The position numbers and the translations under genes are program-made. The notes under the pieces were generated by a model, which saw nothing but the letters and a program-made list of their open reading frames with translations, was not told where the DNA came from and did no database searches. This document shows positions 8,408 through 16,809 of a stretch of DNA of 46,649 nucleotides, piece by piece; within the stretch, counting starts at the first letter, position 1; each line of letters begins with the position of its first letter. Origin of the DNA: Ignavibacteria bacterium CG1_02_37_35 (lineage in GTDB: Bacteria; Bacteroidota; Ignavibacteria; Ignavibacteriales; Ignavibacteriaceae). The stretch is from the NCBI GenBank assembly GCA_001871325.1, contig MNVA01000007.1, positions 1 through 46,649 of the forward strand, read 5' to 3'.

Positions 8408-9276
8408 CGTTTCTCGCGCATTCTGAAAAAATTAACCAACGGTTTAATATACGACTCACTTGTGTTTATGGTAATTCCGTCGAGTTTACTTAAAAGAAAA
8501 AGTGATTTTTGTTCATTGCGGAATTTTTCTCTTTGGTGATGCAGCCAGAACTGAAATGAGGCATCACTTGTATCCAATGTCTTTTCTTTCCCGGTTTCAG
8601 GATCAACAAAACGAACTAATCCCATCGGAGGAATTTTTTGTTCCCGCTCATCTAATAACGTTATACCGATAAAATCATGCTTCTTTCCAACCATGCGCAA
8701 TATTTTATCGTAACCTGAATCTTGAAAATCCGAAATAAGAAATGCGATACTTCTTTTCTTTATCGCTTTATTAAAATACTCTAAAGCTCCACGAATGTTC
8801 GTCCCTTTCCCGGTAGGTTCAAATGAGAGGACTTCACTAATGATCCGAAGCGTATGCGATTTAGATTTTTTCGGAGGAATAAATTTTTCGATTTTATCTG
8901 TGAAGAGAATGAGTCCGACTTTATCGTTGTTTTTCAAAGCAGAGAAAGCCAGAATAGCGCTGATCTCAGCAGCTATCTGCTGTTTGGTTGAAGCTGCACT
9001 TCCAAAATATTGAGAACCGCTTAAATCAACGATCAACATTACGGTAAGCTCGCGTTCCTCTTCAAATATTTTGATAAAAGGATGACCGAAGCGGGCAGAG
9101 ACGTTCCAATCAATATTCCGAACATCGTCACCAATCTGGTATTCACGGACTTCAGAGAATTCCATTCCTCTTCCTTTAAATACCGAATGATATTCTCCGG
9201 AAAAAACTTGATTCACCAAACCCTTGGTTCGGATCTCTATCTGTCTTACTTTTTTTAGAAGTTCTTTTGTTAACAT
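8401..9276 (-). CDS. DUF58 (VWA-like) domain protein
   Basis: A 291-residue soluble protein with the DUF58 hallmark GRGMEFSEVREYQIGDDVRNIDW (residues about 35-57), followed by a VWA-like fold starting ELTVMLIVDLSGSQYFG, where DLSGS matches DxSxS. DUF58 genes next to moxR are the usual partners of this AAA ATPase and are thought to link it to the membrane VWA proteins. The gene starts at ATG 9276-9274 with no good SD, and its TAA lies inside the start of the next gene (7-nt overlap). The 44-nt space upstream carries a low-complexity repeat. Confidence 0.92.
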   Translation of the reverse strand: MLTKELLKKVRQIEIRTKGLVNQVFSGEYHSVFKGRGMEFSEVREYQIGDDVRNIDWNVSARFGHPFIKIFEEERELTVMLIVDLSGSQYFGSAASTKQQIAAEISAILAFSALKNNDKVGLILFTDKIEKFIPPKKSKSHTLRIISEVLSFEPTGKGTNIRGALEYFNKAIKKRSIAFLISDFQDSGYDKILRMVGKKHDFIGITLLDEREQKIPPMGLVRFVDPETGKEKTLDTSDASFQFWLHHQREKFRNEQKSLFLLSKLDGITINTSESYIKPLVNFFRMREKRW

Positions 9277-9306
9277 GTTTTGTTAGTTGATGGTTGTTTG
9301 TTGTTA
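9277..9306. repeat. TTGTTAG-type low-complexity repeat in the moxR-DUF58 spacer
   Basis: The plus strand reads GTTTTGTTAGTTGATGGTTG and then TTTGTTGTTAGTAG, an imperfect reiteration of TTGTTAGT units in the 44-nt gap between two operon genes. It shows no stem. Confidence 0.45.
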
Positions 9307-9320
9307 GTAGATCGTTTCAA

Positions 9321-10304
9321 TTACGGAACTTCAACTTTGTTTAATATTTCGCTAATAATATTTTCTGAGGTTATTTCTTCAGCTTCGGCTTCGTATGTTA
9401 CGGCAATTCTGTGCCGTAAAACATCGTAAGCAATCGTTCTCACATCTTCCGGGATAACATAACCACGCCGTTTTATGAATGCCATCGCACGGCTTGCAAT
9501 TGCTAAGTTGATCGAAGCTCTGGGTGAAGCGCCGTAACTGATCAGATCAGTTAATTTATCAAGATTAAAATCTTTTGGAGTACGCGTTGCAAAAACAATG
9601 TCAAGAATATATTTCTCGATTTTCTCATCCATATAAATTTGCTGGAGCAGTCCTCTTCCTTTAAGAATGTCTTGCGAGGAAACGACCGGATTAATGATAT
9701 TTTCAACACCGGAAACATTTTGCCTCATGATCTTTATTTCTTCATCTCTTTGCGGGTACGTTATTTTCACTTTCAACATAAACCTATCTACTTGTGCTTC
9801 CGGGAGCGGATACGTGCCTTCCTGCTCAATTGGATTTTGTGTCGCGAGAACTAAGAATGGTTCTTCAAGTTTAAATGTTTCTTCTCCAATCGTAACCTGC
9901 CGTTCCTGCATCGCTTCAAGCAATGCGCTCTGAACCTTGGCAGGGGCTCGGTTAATTTCATCCGCTAAAATAAAATTTGAAAAGATAGGACCTTTACGGA
10001 TGAAAAAATTTCCATCTTTTTGATTATAGATTTGCGTTCCGATAATATCTGCGGGAAGCAGATCCGGAGTAAATTGTATGCGTTGAAACTTTGCCTTCAT
10101 TGCGGATGCGAGCGATTTGATCGCCAGCGTTTTAGCCAGACCGGGGACGCCTTCCAATAAAATATGCCCGTTCCCAAGTAAGCCGATGACCAACCGTTCA
10201 ACCATTGCTTTTTGCCCGACAATGACTTTCCCGATTTCCACCATTAATAAATCAACAAAAGCGCTTTCTCCTTTAATTTTTTCGTTCAAGACCGATATAT
10301 CCAA
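9321..10304 (-). CDS. moxR: MoxR family AAA+ ATPase
   Basis: A 327-residue AAA+ ATPase. Walker A is EGVPGLAKT at residues 51-59 and Walker B is FILADE at about 111-116, followed by INRAPAKVQSALLEAMQERQV and the sensor region LATQNPIEQEGTYPLPEAQVDRF, which is typical of MoxR/RavA-type proteins. These act as chaperone-like ATPases that assemble or activate partners, usually VWA proteins, and this gene heads exactly such an operon. The start is TTG (10304-10302), supported by GAGG about 7 nt upstream; an ATG at 10317 is out of frame. The AT-rich 89 nt upstream must hold the operon promoter, but I cannot fix it. Confidence 0.95.
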   Translation of the reverse strand: MDISVLNEKIKGESAFVDLLMVEIGKVIVGQKAMVERLVIGLLGNGHILLEGVPGLAKTLAIKSLASAMKAKFQRIQFTPDLLPADIIGTQIYNQKDGNFFIRKGPIFSNFILADEINRAPAKVQSALLEAMQERQVTIGEETFKLEEPFLVLATQNPIEQEGTYPLPEAQVDRFMLKVKITYPQRDEEIKIMRQNVSGVENIINPVVSSQDILKGRGLLQQIYMDEKIEKYILDIVFATRTPKDFNLDKLTDLISYGASPRASINLAIASRAMAFIKRRGYVIPEDVRTIAYDVLRHRIAVTYEAEAEEITSENIISEILNKVEVP

Positions 10305-10393
10305 TTCGACACCTCATTAGTTGAAATTTTGATTTATTTTAAGATTAGACGAACACTAAATTAAAAATGTTGCAAGAATATTAAAAAATAATT

Positions 10394-11566
10394 TTACCCG
10401 GTAATTTTGAAAACAGCAAATTTAAGATAAGAGGTCTCTTCCATTGCGGGAAGCTTGGGATGATCAAGCGAAGCTTCATTAAAATGAATAAGTTGGATAG
10501 TTCTCTTTGCCTTAAGAGCTGCCCGCACAATTACGGCTAAAAAATCGGCTCTTTTTAAATGAAAAGAACATGAAGATGTTGCAAGAAAACCTCCGCTGTT
10601 TAAGGATTGCATTGCTAACCTGTTAAGTTTTTCGTATCCCTTCTCAGCCGTTTTTAGCGTCTTCTTGTTTTTTGCAAATGCCGGGGGATCAACACAAACA
10701 AGATCATATTTTTTATGGCTGGCAACTTCGCGTTCAAAGAAATCAAAAACATCAGCGATAACAAATTCCGCCTTACCGGAAAGTTTATTTAACTCTAAAT
10801 TCTTTTTAACTTTTTCAATTTCAATTGCGGACGAGTCCACAAACATCACCTCGCTTGCACCCGCTTTCAAAGCATGTAAACCAAAGCCGCCGGAATTACA
10901 GAAGGCGTCAAGAACGGTTTTCCCGGAAGAAATTTTCTCTATAAAAAATCTATTATCCGATTGATCAAAATAAAAACCGGTTTTCTGTCCATGCGAAAAA
11001 TTAATTTCATAGCTTATTGAACCGTCATAGATAATCTCATCATCAGCATTACCGAAGAGAATGCTATTCTCCTCTGGAAGTCCTTCTAATTTTCTAAAGT
11101 AGGGTTCGTGCTTGGTAAAGATATTTTCAGCGGAAAAATCTTCTTTCAATAGTTTAGTGATCAACTCAAGATTTTTCTCCATTCCGGCAGAGTAAACTTG
11201 AAAAACAAAAGTGCTGTTATACTTATCAATGACCAAACCGGGGAGAAAATCACTTTCGCTAAAAACCATTCTAAATGCTTCACGGTTAGGATAAAACGTT
11301 TTCCTCAGATCGTAAGCTGATTTCATTTTTTCACGGAGAAAACTTTCCATATCGCTGATTGTCTTGCTGGAAAGCATCCGAACAGCAATGAGTGAGTTCT
11401 TGTTAAAGAATCCCGTTCCAAGCAGATTATTTTTTACGTCGAAGACTTCAACGGTATCACCGCTTTGTGGGTCTTCCTCCATTTTTTCGATTTCATTACT
11501 AAAAACCCATAAATGTCCGCTGGTAATTCTATGTTCTTCGTTTTTCTTGAGAAATATTTTTTTCAA
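10394..11566 (-). CDS. class I rRNA (cytosine-C5)-methyltransferase, RlmI-like, with PUA domain
   Basis: A 390-residue protein. An N-terminal PUA domain (residues 1-80, GHLWVFSNEIEKM; TGFFNKNSLIAVRML) is joined to an EEHEE linker and a Rossmann methyltransferase. The SAM-binding motif is VLDAFCNSGGFGLHALKAGA (218-237), the catalytic-site motif is DPPAF (293-297), and a second conserved cysteine lies in SSCSF (331-335). This is the RlmI/YccW family that methylates a cytosine in 23S rRNA; the exact target base is inferred from family. It starts at TTG, because an in-frame TAA lies 9 nt upstream. A terminator for the previous gene lies only about 22 nt from the start. Confidence 0.9.
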   Translation of the reverse strand: MKKIFLKKNEEHRITSGHLWVFSNEIEKMEEDPQSGDTVEVFDVKNNLLGTGFFNKNSLIAVRMLSSKTISDMESFLREKMKSAYDLRKTFYPNREAFRMVFSESDFLPGLVIDKYNSTFVFQVYSAGMEKNLELITKLLKEDFSAENIFTKHEPYFRKLEGLPEENSILFGNADDEIIYDGSISYEINFSHGQKTGFYFDQSDNRFFIEKISSGKTVLDAFCNSGGFGLHALKAGASEVMFVDSSAIEIEKVKKNLELNKLSGKAEFVIADVFDFFEREVASHKKYDLVCVDPPAFAKNKKTLKTAEKGYEKLNRLAMQSLNSGGFLATSSCSFHLKRADFLAVIVRAALKAKRTIQLIHFNEASLDHPKLPAMEETSYLKFAVFKITG

Positions 11567-11588
11567 TTCGTTTTACCGTTTATATTTT

Positions 11589-11630
11589 AAAAATGCCGTA
11601 GCAAACCTATGAAGATTTTTCGCTACGGCA
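11589..11630 (-). terminator. Rho-independent terminator after the DUF302 gene
   Basis: On the minus strand a perfect 9-bp stem TGCCGTAGC / GCTACGGCA (11594-11602 with 11622-11630) is followed immediately by TTTTT. The loop is long at 19 nt. It ends the long pgeF-to-DUF302 gene string, 20 nt past its last stop codon. Confidence 0.7.
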
Positions 11631-11649
11631 AAAGTAATAATTTCTACTC

Positions 11650-12036
11650 TTAAACTTTTCCAAGAACCTTCAGGATACGTTCAGCCACTTCACCCGCAAT
11701 AGCTTTAAGGTTTTCATTTTCGACTGCTTTCATGGATTCAAGAGGATTAACGGCAGATATTTGTACCCCCCCTTCTGCTTTTTCCTGCACAATAAAATTG
11801 CAAGGGAGTAAAACTCCGATATTATCCTCGGCTTGCAAGGCTTTGTAAGCAAATGGCGGATTGCAAGCGCCGAGAATTTTGTAATTGCGGAAATCAACGT
11901 CTAATTTTTTCTTTAAGGTTGCTTTCACATCAATTTCGGTTAATACTCCGAATCCCTCTTTGTTCAGTTCCTCTGTAACTCTTTCAATCGCTTTTTCAAA
12001 AGAAAGATCAACTGCTTTTGAATGATAGTAAGGCAT
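11650..12036 (-). CDS. DUF302 domain protein
   Basis: A 128-residue soluble protein matching the DUF302 family: an N-terminal segment with FEKAIERVTEELNKEGFGVLTEIDV, then DFRNYKILGACNPPFAYKALQ and NIGVLLPCNFIVQE. DUF302 proteins are small alpha/beta proteins of unclear function; the conserved GACNP and LLPC cysteines may matter for redox or ligand binding. No signal peptide is present. It lies 35 nt downstream of the Ppx/GppA gene and precedes a terminator, so it is probably the last gene of the operon. Confidence 0.85.
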   Translation of the reverse strand: MPYYHSKAVDLSFEKAIERVTEELNKEGFGVLTEIDVKATLKKKLDVDFRNYKILGACNPPFAYKALQAEDNIGVLLPCNFIVQEKAEGGVQISAVNPLESMKAVENENLKAIAGEVAERILKVLGKV

Positions 12037-12071
12037 AATTTGTCCATTTTTTTATTGATGAGATAAAATAA

Positions 12072-13028
12072 TCAGTTTTCCGATTCAACGTTTTCAAGTA
12101 TTTCCAACAGTTTTCCTTCGCGCATTGAATAATCAGACAAATAAAGACTTGATAAATTCAACATGCTGAAAAATGACTGCAGAATTAATGCGCCGGCTGG
12201 CAAAATTGCGGCTCTATCGGGTTCAATACCGGGAATCGTTTTTCGCTCTTTAATTGTTTTATGAGATAAAAGCAAGTCCACGGCTTTCTCTAATTCTTCC
12301 CTCGTTAATATTTTTTCTTCTTGAGGTTCTAATCCTAAATTCGAACGATTAGCCAATGCAAGAATTTTCATTGCATAAATAGTCCCTGAATTGCCTGTAA
12401 CAAAATCCATATTTGCAGCAACTACTCTTTGTTTAATTGGTTCAATTGCCTTGTGGATGAAACTGCGGCACACTTCAATTTTATTCCGGTCTAACTTATC
12501 ACCGGGGAAAAATTGCATTGATAAACGAACAGCACCAAGCACCAAACTTTCAACAAAAAGAATTTTACCCTTTTCGCCGAGAATACATTCGGTGCTTCCC
12601 CCGCCAATATCAAGACAGAGAATTCTTTTAGAGAAAGCATCTTTATTATAGTGTGCTACCGCTTTATAAATAAGCAGGGCTTCTTTCTCACCGGATAACA
12701 ATTCAATTGAAACACCGGTAGTTTTTTGGACATGTTCTAAATAAGCATCTTTGTTTGAAGCCTCACGAATGGCGCTGGTCGCAGTTGCGGTGATGCTACA
12801 TGAGTATTGAGATGCGATTTTCTTTAGTTCTTCTATAATTATTAGCGTCTGAGCAAAATCTTCATCGGATAAAAAAGATTTTTCATTCTGCTTCTGAAGC
12901 GCCAAACGATAGACAATTCTTTTTCGATAAATTGTTAGGAAGGATTTATCATCTCTCACTTTATAAACGACAAAGTGGAACGAATTTGTACCAATATCAA
13001 GGATGGCTTTATGCTGCTGCGAATTCAT
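12072..13028 (-). CDS. Ppx/GppA family exopolyphosphatase / guanosine pentaphosphatase
   Basis: A 318-residue protein of the sugar kinase/actin-like ATPase fold. The phosphate-1 motif is AILDIGTNSFHFVVYKV near the N-terminus, and the phosphate-2 motif is LCLDIGGGSTECILG near residue 136. The length (about 310) fits the short form that lacks the C-terminal HD domain of E. coli Ppx. Such enzymes hydrolyse polyphosphate termini or convert pppGpp to ppGpp; sequence alone does not tell which. Its ATG overlaps the TAA of the GT9 gene as TAATG. Confidence 0.9.
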   Translation of the reverse strand: MNSQQHKAILDIGTNSFHFVVYKVRDDKSFLTIYRKRIVYRLALQKQNEKSFLSDEDFAQTLIIIEELKKIASQYSCSITATATSAIREASNKDAYLEHVQKTTGVSIELLSGEKEALLIYKAVAHYNKDAFSKRILCLDIGGGSTECILGEKGKILFVESLVLGAVRLSMQFFPGDKLDRNKIEVCRSFIHKAIEPIKQRVVAANMDFVTGNSGTIYAMKILALANRSNLGLEPQEEKILTREELEKAVDLLLSHKTIKERKTIPGIEPDRAAILPAGALILQSFFSMLNLSSLYLSDYSMREGKLLEILENVESEN

Positions 13029-14107
13029 TATGAAAGATCTTTCTCATTTGATAAAAGTGTCCTGCATAGGGAAAACACTTCTTCAACGGTTACATCATTT
13101 ATAAGATCGGAGTGACGAAGAAAATATTTTTGGTTCCCAACCGGAGCCCAATTAAATGGATTTGTCGGTCCAAAGATTGAAATTTGAGGTGTTGGAGTAG
13201 TTCCGGCAACATGCATGATGCCGGTATCGTTTGTAATAAAGAGACTGCTTTGTGCAATAAGAGCCGCTACTTCTGAAATGTCCTTATTTAAAAATACTTT
13301 TGTTTCGGAAGAAATGGCGCTACTAATGAGTTTAATTATTTCTAAATCAGCCGTGCTGCCGGTAAGATAAATAATCGGTTGATAGGTTTTTTCCAAAAGA
13401 TTAATTAACGAAATAAAATTTTCAAATGACCATCGGTTAGGAGGCTTCCCTGCACCAACGTGCAGCCCGATAATCTTTCCCATTTTACGAGTAAAAGAAT
13501 GAATAAATTTTTGTGATCCGGCTTTGTCTTTTTCATCAAAAGAAATCTCGGAGCTGAAATTGTAAGTCGAAATTCCAAATGGGCGCAGGATGTCCAGGCT
13601 AAAATCCGCAACATTTGCATCCGGATATTTTTTCCAATTTAAATCAATTCTTCTATCGAAAAGAAATGCAGAAGAATTCTCTTTTCCATTCAACGAATTG
13701 GGACCTATTCTAACTTTGGCTTTAGCAGCCCGACAAAGTAAATTGCTGGTAAGGGATAGAGAAACCGTTACAGGAACCACTGCAAGATCGTAATCTTTTC
13801 TTAAGAATCGCATCAGTTTATTAAAATAAACGAATGAAAGTATTTTACTTTTATCGAACACAAAGAGTTCCTCAATAAATTTACTTTTGTGCAGCGCATT
13901 TTTATTCGCCGGACTAACTATCACGGATACTTCAGCCGAAGGGAATTTCTCTTTTAATGCTCGAAATACAGATATACAGGCGAGTAAATCTCCAAGTTGA
14001 TTATGCTGCCGGACTATAAGAATTTTTTTTGGTTGGTCAAATTCACGACTGTTGTTTTCATCCAGTCCCCAAAAAAGTTTTAAAAATGGGTAAAGTAAAT
14101 TTTTCAT
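13028..14107 (-). CDS. glycosyltransferase family 9 (ADP-heptose:LPS heptosyltransferase-like)
   Basis: A 359-residue protein with the GT9 N-terminal signature KILIVRQHNQLGDLLACISVFRAL (the conserved NxGD) and the C-terminal nucleotide-sugar motif FITNDTGIMHVAGTTPTPQISIFGPTNP. These transfer heptose or related sugars to the lipid A core on the cytoplasmic face of the inner membrane. The acceptor cannot be told from sequence, and no other LPS genes sit nearby. A GxHVGAGKPPNRW segment near residue 215 is also typical. It lies 6 nt past the small membrane protein gene in the same operon. Confidence 0.9.
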   Translation of the reverse strand: MKNLLYPFLKLFWGLDENNSREFDQPKKILIVRQHNQLGDLLACISVFRALKEKFPSAEVSVIVSPANKNALHKSKFIEELFVFDKSKILSFVYFNKLMRFLRKDYDLAVVPVTVSLSLTSNLLCRAAKAKVRIGPNSLNGKENSSAFLFDRRIDLNWKKYPDANVADFSLDILRPFGISTYNFSSEISFDEKDKAGSQKFIHSFTRKMGKIIGLHVGAGKPPNRWSFENFISLINLLEKTYQPIIYLTGSTADLEIIKLISSAISSETKVFLNKDISEVAALIAQSSLFITNDTGIMHVAGTTPTPQISIFGPTNPFNWAPVGNQKYFLRHSDLINDVTVEEVFSLCRTLLSNEKDLS

Positions 14108-14113
14108 TCTACG

Positions 14114-14320
14114 TTACTGCTGATCATTTCCAACAGTTTTATGATCATCCTTAATTTCCTTAAAATCAACGTCAATTATATCTTTCTCACTGTACGATCT
14201 TTTGCCTGGTTCTTGTTCTCTTTTCTTCACAATGGAAGCAGAATAGATCGCCCGCACAAAACGAATGACTTTAAGTGAAACATAAATAAGCAAAGCATAA
14301 AAGATCAGCTTGAAAAACAT
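14114..14320 (-). CDS. small single-pass membrane protein
   Basis: A 68-residue protein with one N-terminal transmembrane helix (FKLIFYALLIYVSLKVIRFV) and a charged tail containing SEKDIIDVDFKEIKDD. It resembles short Bacteroidota membrane proteins with a conserved acidic tail (DUF4834-like), but I cannot confirm the family by eye. The ATG overlaps the TAA of the deoxynucleoside kinase gene by one base (TAATG), and the GT9 gene follows after 6 nt, so it is a real coupled gene and not a chance frame. Confidence 0.72.
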   Translation of the reverse strand: MFFKLIFYALLIYVSLKVIRFVRAIYSASIVKKREQEPGKRSYSEKDIIDVDFKEIKDDHKTVGNDQQ

Positions 14321-14985
14321 TATAATATCCTTTTAGCTTCAGGTTGAAAATATTCGGTAAATCCTCTGTCGTTTCTAAAAATCGCCTGAAACAATTCTTC
14401 GAAATCTTTTTGATTGTTCACAAAATCCATCTCGGTTGTATTTACAATTAGCAGGGGGGTTGTTGCATACCGGAAGAAAAAATCGTTGTACGCTTCACTC
14501 AATTCTTCAATGTAGTTCCTTGTTAAGTTGCGCTCAATTTGACGGCTTCGTCTTTTAATATTGTACATTAAGCGATCAACGCTTGATTGCAAATAGACCA
14601 CCAAATCCGGTTGGCGGAGATTCTTAAATAACAGGGGAAAGACCGACTCATACAATTTTAATTCTTCCCCGGAGAGATTAAGATAAGCGAATATTTTATC
14701 TTTTTCAAAAATATAGTCGGCAACAAGAAATTCAGAAAACAAATTCTCTTGATGAAGCTGCTGCTGCTGCTTGTAACGGTTCACTAAAAAAAACATTTGA
14801 GTTTGGAATGCATACCGGGTTCGTTCGTTGTAAAATTTTTCCAAAAAAGGATTTACTTCGAACTGCTCAACAATTAACTGTGCATTAAGCCGCTCTTTTA
14901 ATTTAACAGCAAGTGAAGTTTTACCCGCACCGATAGCTCCTTCAACCGCTATGTAGCGTATCTCTTTTTCATTTGGCGAGGCCAT
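14320..14985 (-). CDS. deoxynucleoside kinase (deoxyadenosine/deoxyguanosine kinase family)
   Basis: A 221-residue P-loop kinase. The Walker A motif is VEGAIGAGKTSLA (residues about 14-26), the middle has SEFLVADYIFEKDKIFAY, and the lid/arginine region is NIKRRSRQIERN near residue 160. This matches the dNK/dGK/dAK family that phosphorylates deoxynucleosides in salvage. Pairing with folK in Bacteroidota/Ignavibacteria operons is common, and here the two coding regions overlap by 17 nt. Substrate preference is not decided by the sequence. Confidence 0.9.
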   Translation of the reverse strand: MASPNEKEIRYIAVEGAIGAGKTSLAVKLKERLNAQLIVEQFEVNPFLEKFYNERTRYAFQTQMFFLVNRYKQQQQLHQENLFSEFLVADYIFEKDKIFAYLNLSGEELKLYESVFPLLFKNLRQPDLVVYLQSSVDRLMYNIKRRSRQIERNLTRNYIEELSEAYNDFFFRYATTPLLIVNTTEMDFVNNQKDFEELFQAIFRNDRGFTEYFQPEAKRIL

Positions 14986-15508
14986 ACGTTTCCTTTAAAC
15001 TTTTTGGAGATGAAAATATTTTAATAACATACTGCTCATTTTCCTGCAATACAATATCGCAAATACTTATTTGCAATTTAGGGTGAAAAAACCCTGGCGC
15101 AATTTCACAAAGCGGAATGAGGACGAAATCTCTTACCGAAATATATGGATGCGGGACGGTTACCCGATCGTCAGAAAAAACAAGTTCATCGTAGAAGAGA
15201 ATGTCTAAATCTATTTCCCTGCAATCCCACTTTTCCCGCTTCCTTCTGCCCAGCCGATGCTCAATTCCCTTTAAAAAATCCAACAAAAGATGAAGTTCCA
15301 GATCAGTTTCTAACTCAAGAGCTCCGTTCAGAAAATTTCCCTGCTCTTTGATACCAAAAGGTTTAGTCTCATAAACCGATGATAGTTGAACTATCCGGCA
15401 ACCGGGTGAATCTTCAATAAGTTGCACAGCTTTCTGCAAATAGGAAAACCTATCACCAAGATTTGAACCGAACCCGATGTAGCTAATATGCTTCTTGGCT
15501 TGAGCCAT
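14969..15508 (-). CDS. folK: 2-amino-4-hydroxy-6-hydroxymethyldihydropteridine pyrophosphokinase
   Basis: A 179-residue enzyme of folate synthesis that transfers pyrophosphate from ATP to 6-hydroxymethyl-7,8-dihydropterin. Its motifs are YIGFGSNLGDR at the N-terminus, SSVYETKPFG and NFLNGALEL in the pterin/ATP site, the RKREKWDCREIDLDILFYD block with the magnesium-binding D-x-D, and VPHPYISVRDFVLIPL. The length is slightly above the usual 160. The ATG overlaps the folB TAA (TAATG), and the 3' end runs 17 nt into the kinase gene. No other folate genes besides folB are in the window. Confidence 0.95.
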   Translation of the reverse strand: MAQAKKHISYIGFGSNLGDRFSYLQKAVQLIEDSPGCRIVQLSSVYETKPFGIKEQGNFLNGALELETDLELHLLLDFLKGIEHRLGRRKREKWDCREIDLDILFYDELVFSDDRVTVPHPYISVRDFVLIPLCEIAPGFFHPKLQISICDIVLQENEQYVIKIFSSPKSLKETYGLAK

Positions 15509-15900
15509 TACAATTTCTCAATAATTACATTCCATTCATCGCGGGTTTTCACTACTTCTACTTCAACACAATCAACAACTCCGCCAATCGGAGGATTGTT
15601 TTTTCTCACACGCAAAGCAATTTTATAAACTAAAGGAAATGTTTGGAATAATTCGTCAACCATTGCATTGGAAAGAGTTTCGATCAAATAAAACTTTTTC
15701 TTTAGCGCAAGATCACTCATCAATTTATAAACCTGTTCATAATTAATTGTTTTTTGCAATTTATCTGTTGTGGCTGCTTGAGTAAAATTTGTGTAGAGAT
15801 CCACATCAGCTTCGAACTTTCCGCCGATATTTTGTTCTTGCTGAAAAACTCCGTGGTATCCATAAAAGGATGCCTTTTTAATTCTGATAATGTTTAACAT
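15508..15900 (-). CDS. folB: dihydroneopterin aldolase
   Basis: A 130-residue enzyme that converts dihydroneopterin to 6-hydroxymethyl-dihydropterin and glycolaldehyde, the step just before FolK. The visible motifs are KASFYGYHGVFQQEQNIGGKF at the N-terminus, TINYEQVYKLM, the catalytic glutamate in FYLIETLSNAMVDEL, and the catalytic lysine in ALRVRKNNPPIGG near residue 104. The family usually forms octamers. It lies directly upstream of folK with a 1-nt overlap and 3 nt downstream of the EamA gene. Confidence 0.93.
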   Translation of the reverse strand: MLNIIRIKKASFYGYHGVFQQEQNIGGKFEADVDLYTNFTQAATTDKLQKTINYEQVYKLMSDLALKKKFYLIETLSNAMVDELFQTFPLVYKIALRVRKNNPPIGGVVDCVEVEVVKTRDEWNVIIEKL

Positions 15901-15903
15901 AAG

Positions 15904-16806
15904 TCAATTTGTCTTTATAAATTTTTGTTTCAAACTTGATAGATTCGCTATCAACAAACCGGTTAATACAAAAATACTTCCGAAAATCTGATTTGGCATA
16001 AGCGTTTCATCTAAAATTACCCAACCAATCAGTAAAGCAATAATTGGAGTTATAAACGCGGTTAGCGATAGTAAAATAATATTTATTCTTTTCAACAACC
16101 AATAATATGCAGTAAATGTAACAACGCTGCCAATAATTCCCAAATACAAAACTGAAGAGACCGCTTTAACATCAAACTTTAACGTTGAAGTATTTTCAAA
16201 AAGTACTCCGATTAAAAGCATCCCTATCCCGGCAATTGACATCGGGATCAAATTCATCGAAAGGGCATGCAGATGCTGCCCATATTTTTTGATGGAAACC
16301 CCAATGATGGATTGCAAAAATCCGCTCAATAAAACAGCCAGCATCCCAAGGAAATAATTCATCCCGATTGTCATGAGATTGTTTGAAAATATGATAACAA
16401 TTCCGCTAAAGCCAATTACCATCCCGATTATCCTTATTACACCAATTTTTTCTTTGGGAATAAAAATCCTTGTAAAAAGAGCAATGAAGAATGGATAGAC
16501 TGAGAAAAGAACAGCAGCTAACCCGGACGGGATGAATTGTTCTCCCCAGTATACTAATCCAAATGGAAGGATGAACGAAAAAATTCCCATGAAATAATAA
16601 AGCCGCATGGCTATTTTATCTCTTTGAATCGAGATTGACCTGATTCGCATGATAAGATAAATAACCATTGCCGCAACGGAAAACCGCAAACCAGCAGAAA
16701 TAAATGGGGTAAGCGAGTCTAATCCAAGTCTGATTGCGAACCAGGTGGAACCCCAGATCAAACATATCAAGATATAATTTGAAGCTATTTTGAAATTAGA
16801 ATCCAA
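15904..16806 (-). CDS. EamA/DMT family transporter
   Basis: A 300-residue membrane protein with about ten hydrophobic helices in two EamA repeats. The first repeat opens with YILICLIWGSTWFAIRLGLD, the second is centred near SIIGVSIKKYGQ, and both carry the small-residue-rich helices of drug/metabolite transporters. Substrates in this family range from amino acids to nucleosides and cannot be inferred. The start is TTG (16806-16804) with AAAGG 7 nt upstream, which overlaps the end of pgeF. It appears to be a passenger in the housekeeping operon. Confidence 0.88.
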   Translation of the reverse strand: MDSNFKIASNYILICLIWGSTWFAIRLGLDSLTPFISAGLRFSVAAMVIYLIMRIRSISIQRDKIAMRLYYFMGIFSFILPFGLVYWGEQFIPSGLAAVLFSVYPFFIALFTRIFIPKEKIGVIRIIGMVIGFSGIVIIFSNNLMTIGMNYFLGMLAVLLSGFLQSIIGVSIKKYGQHLHALSMNLIPMSIAGIGMLLIGVLFENTSTLKFDVKAVSSVLYLGIIGSVVTFTAYYWLLKRINIILLSLTAFITPIIALLIGWVILDETLMPNQIFGSIFVLTGLLIANLSSLKQKFIKTN

Positions 16807-16809
16807 GAA

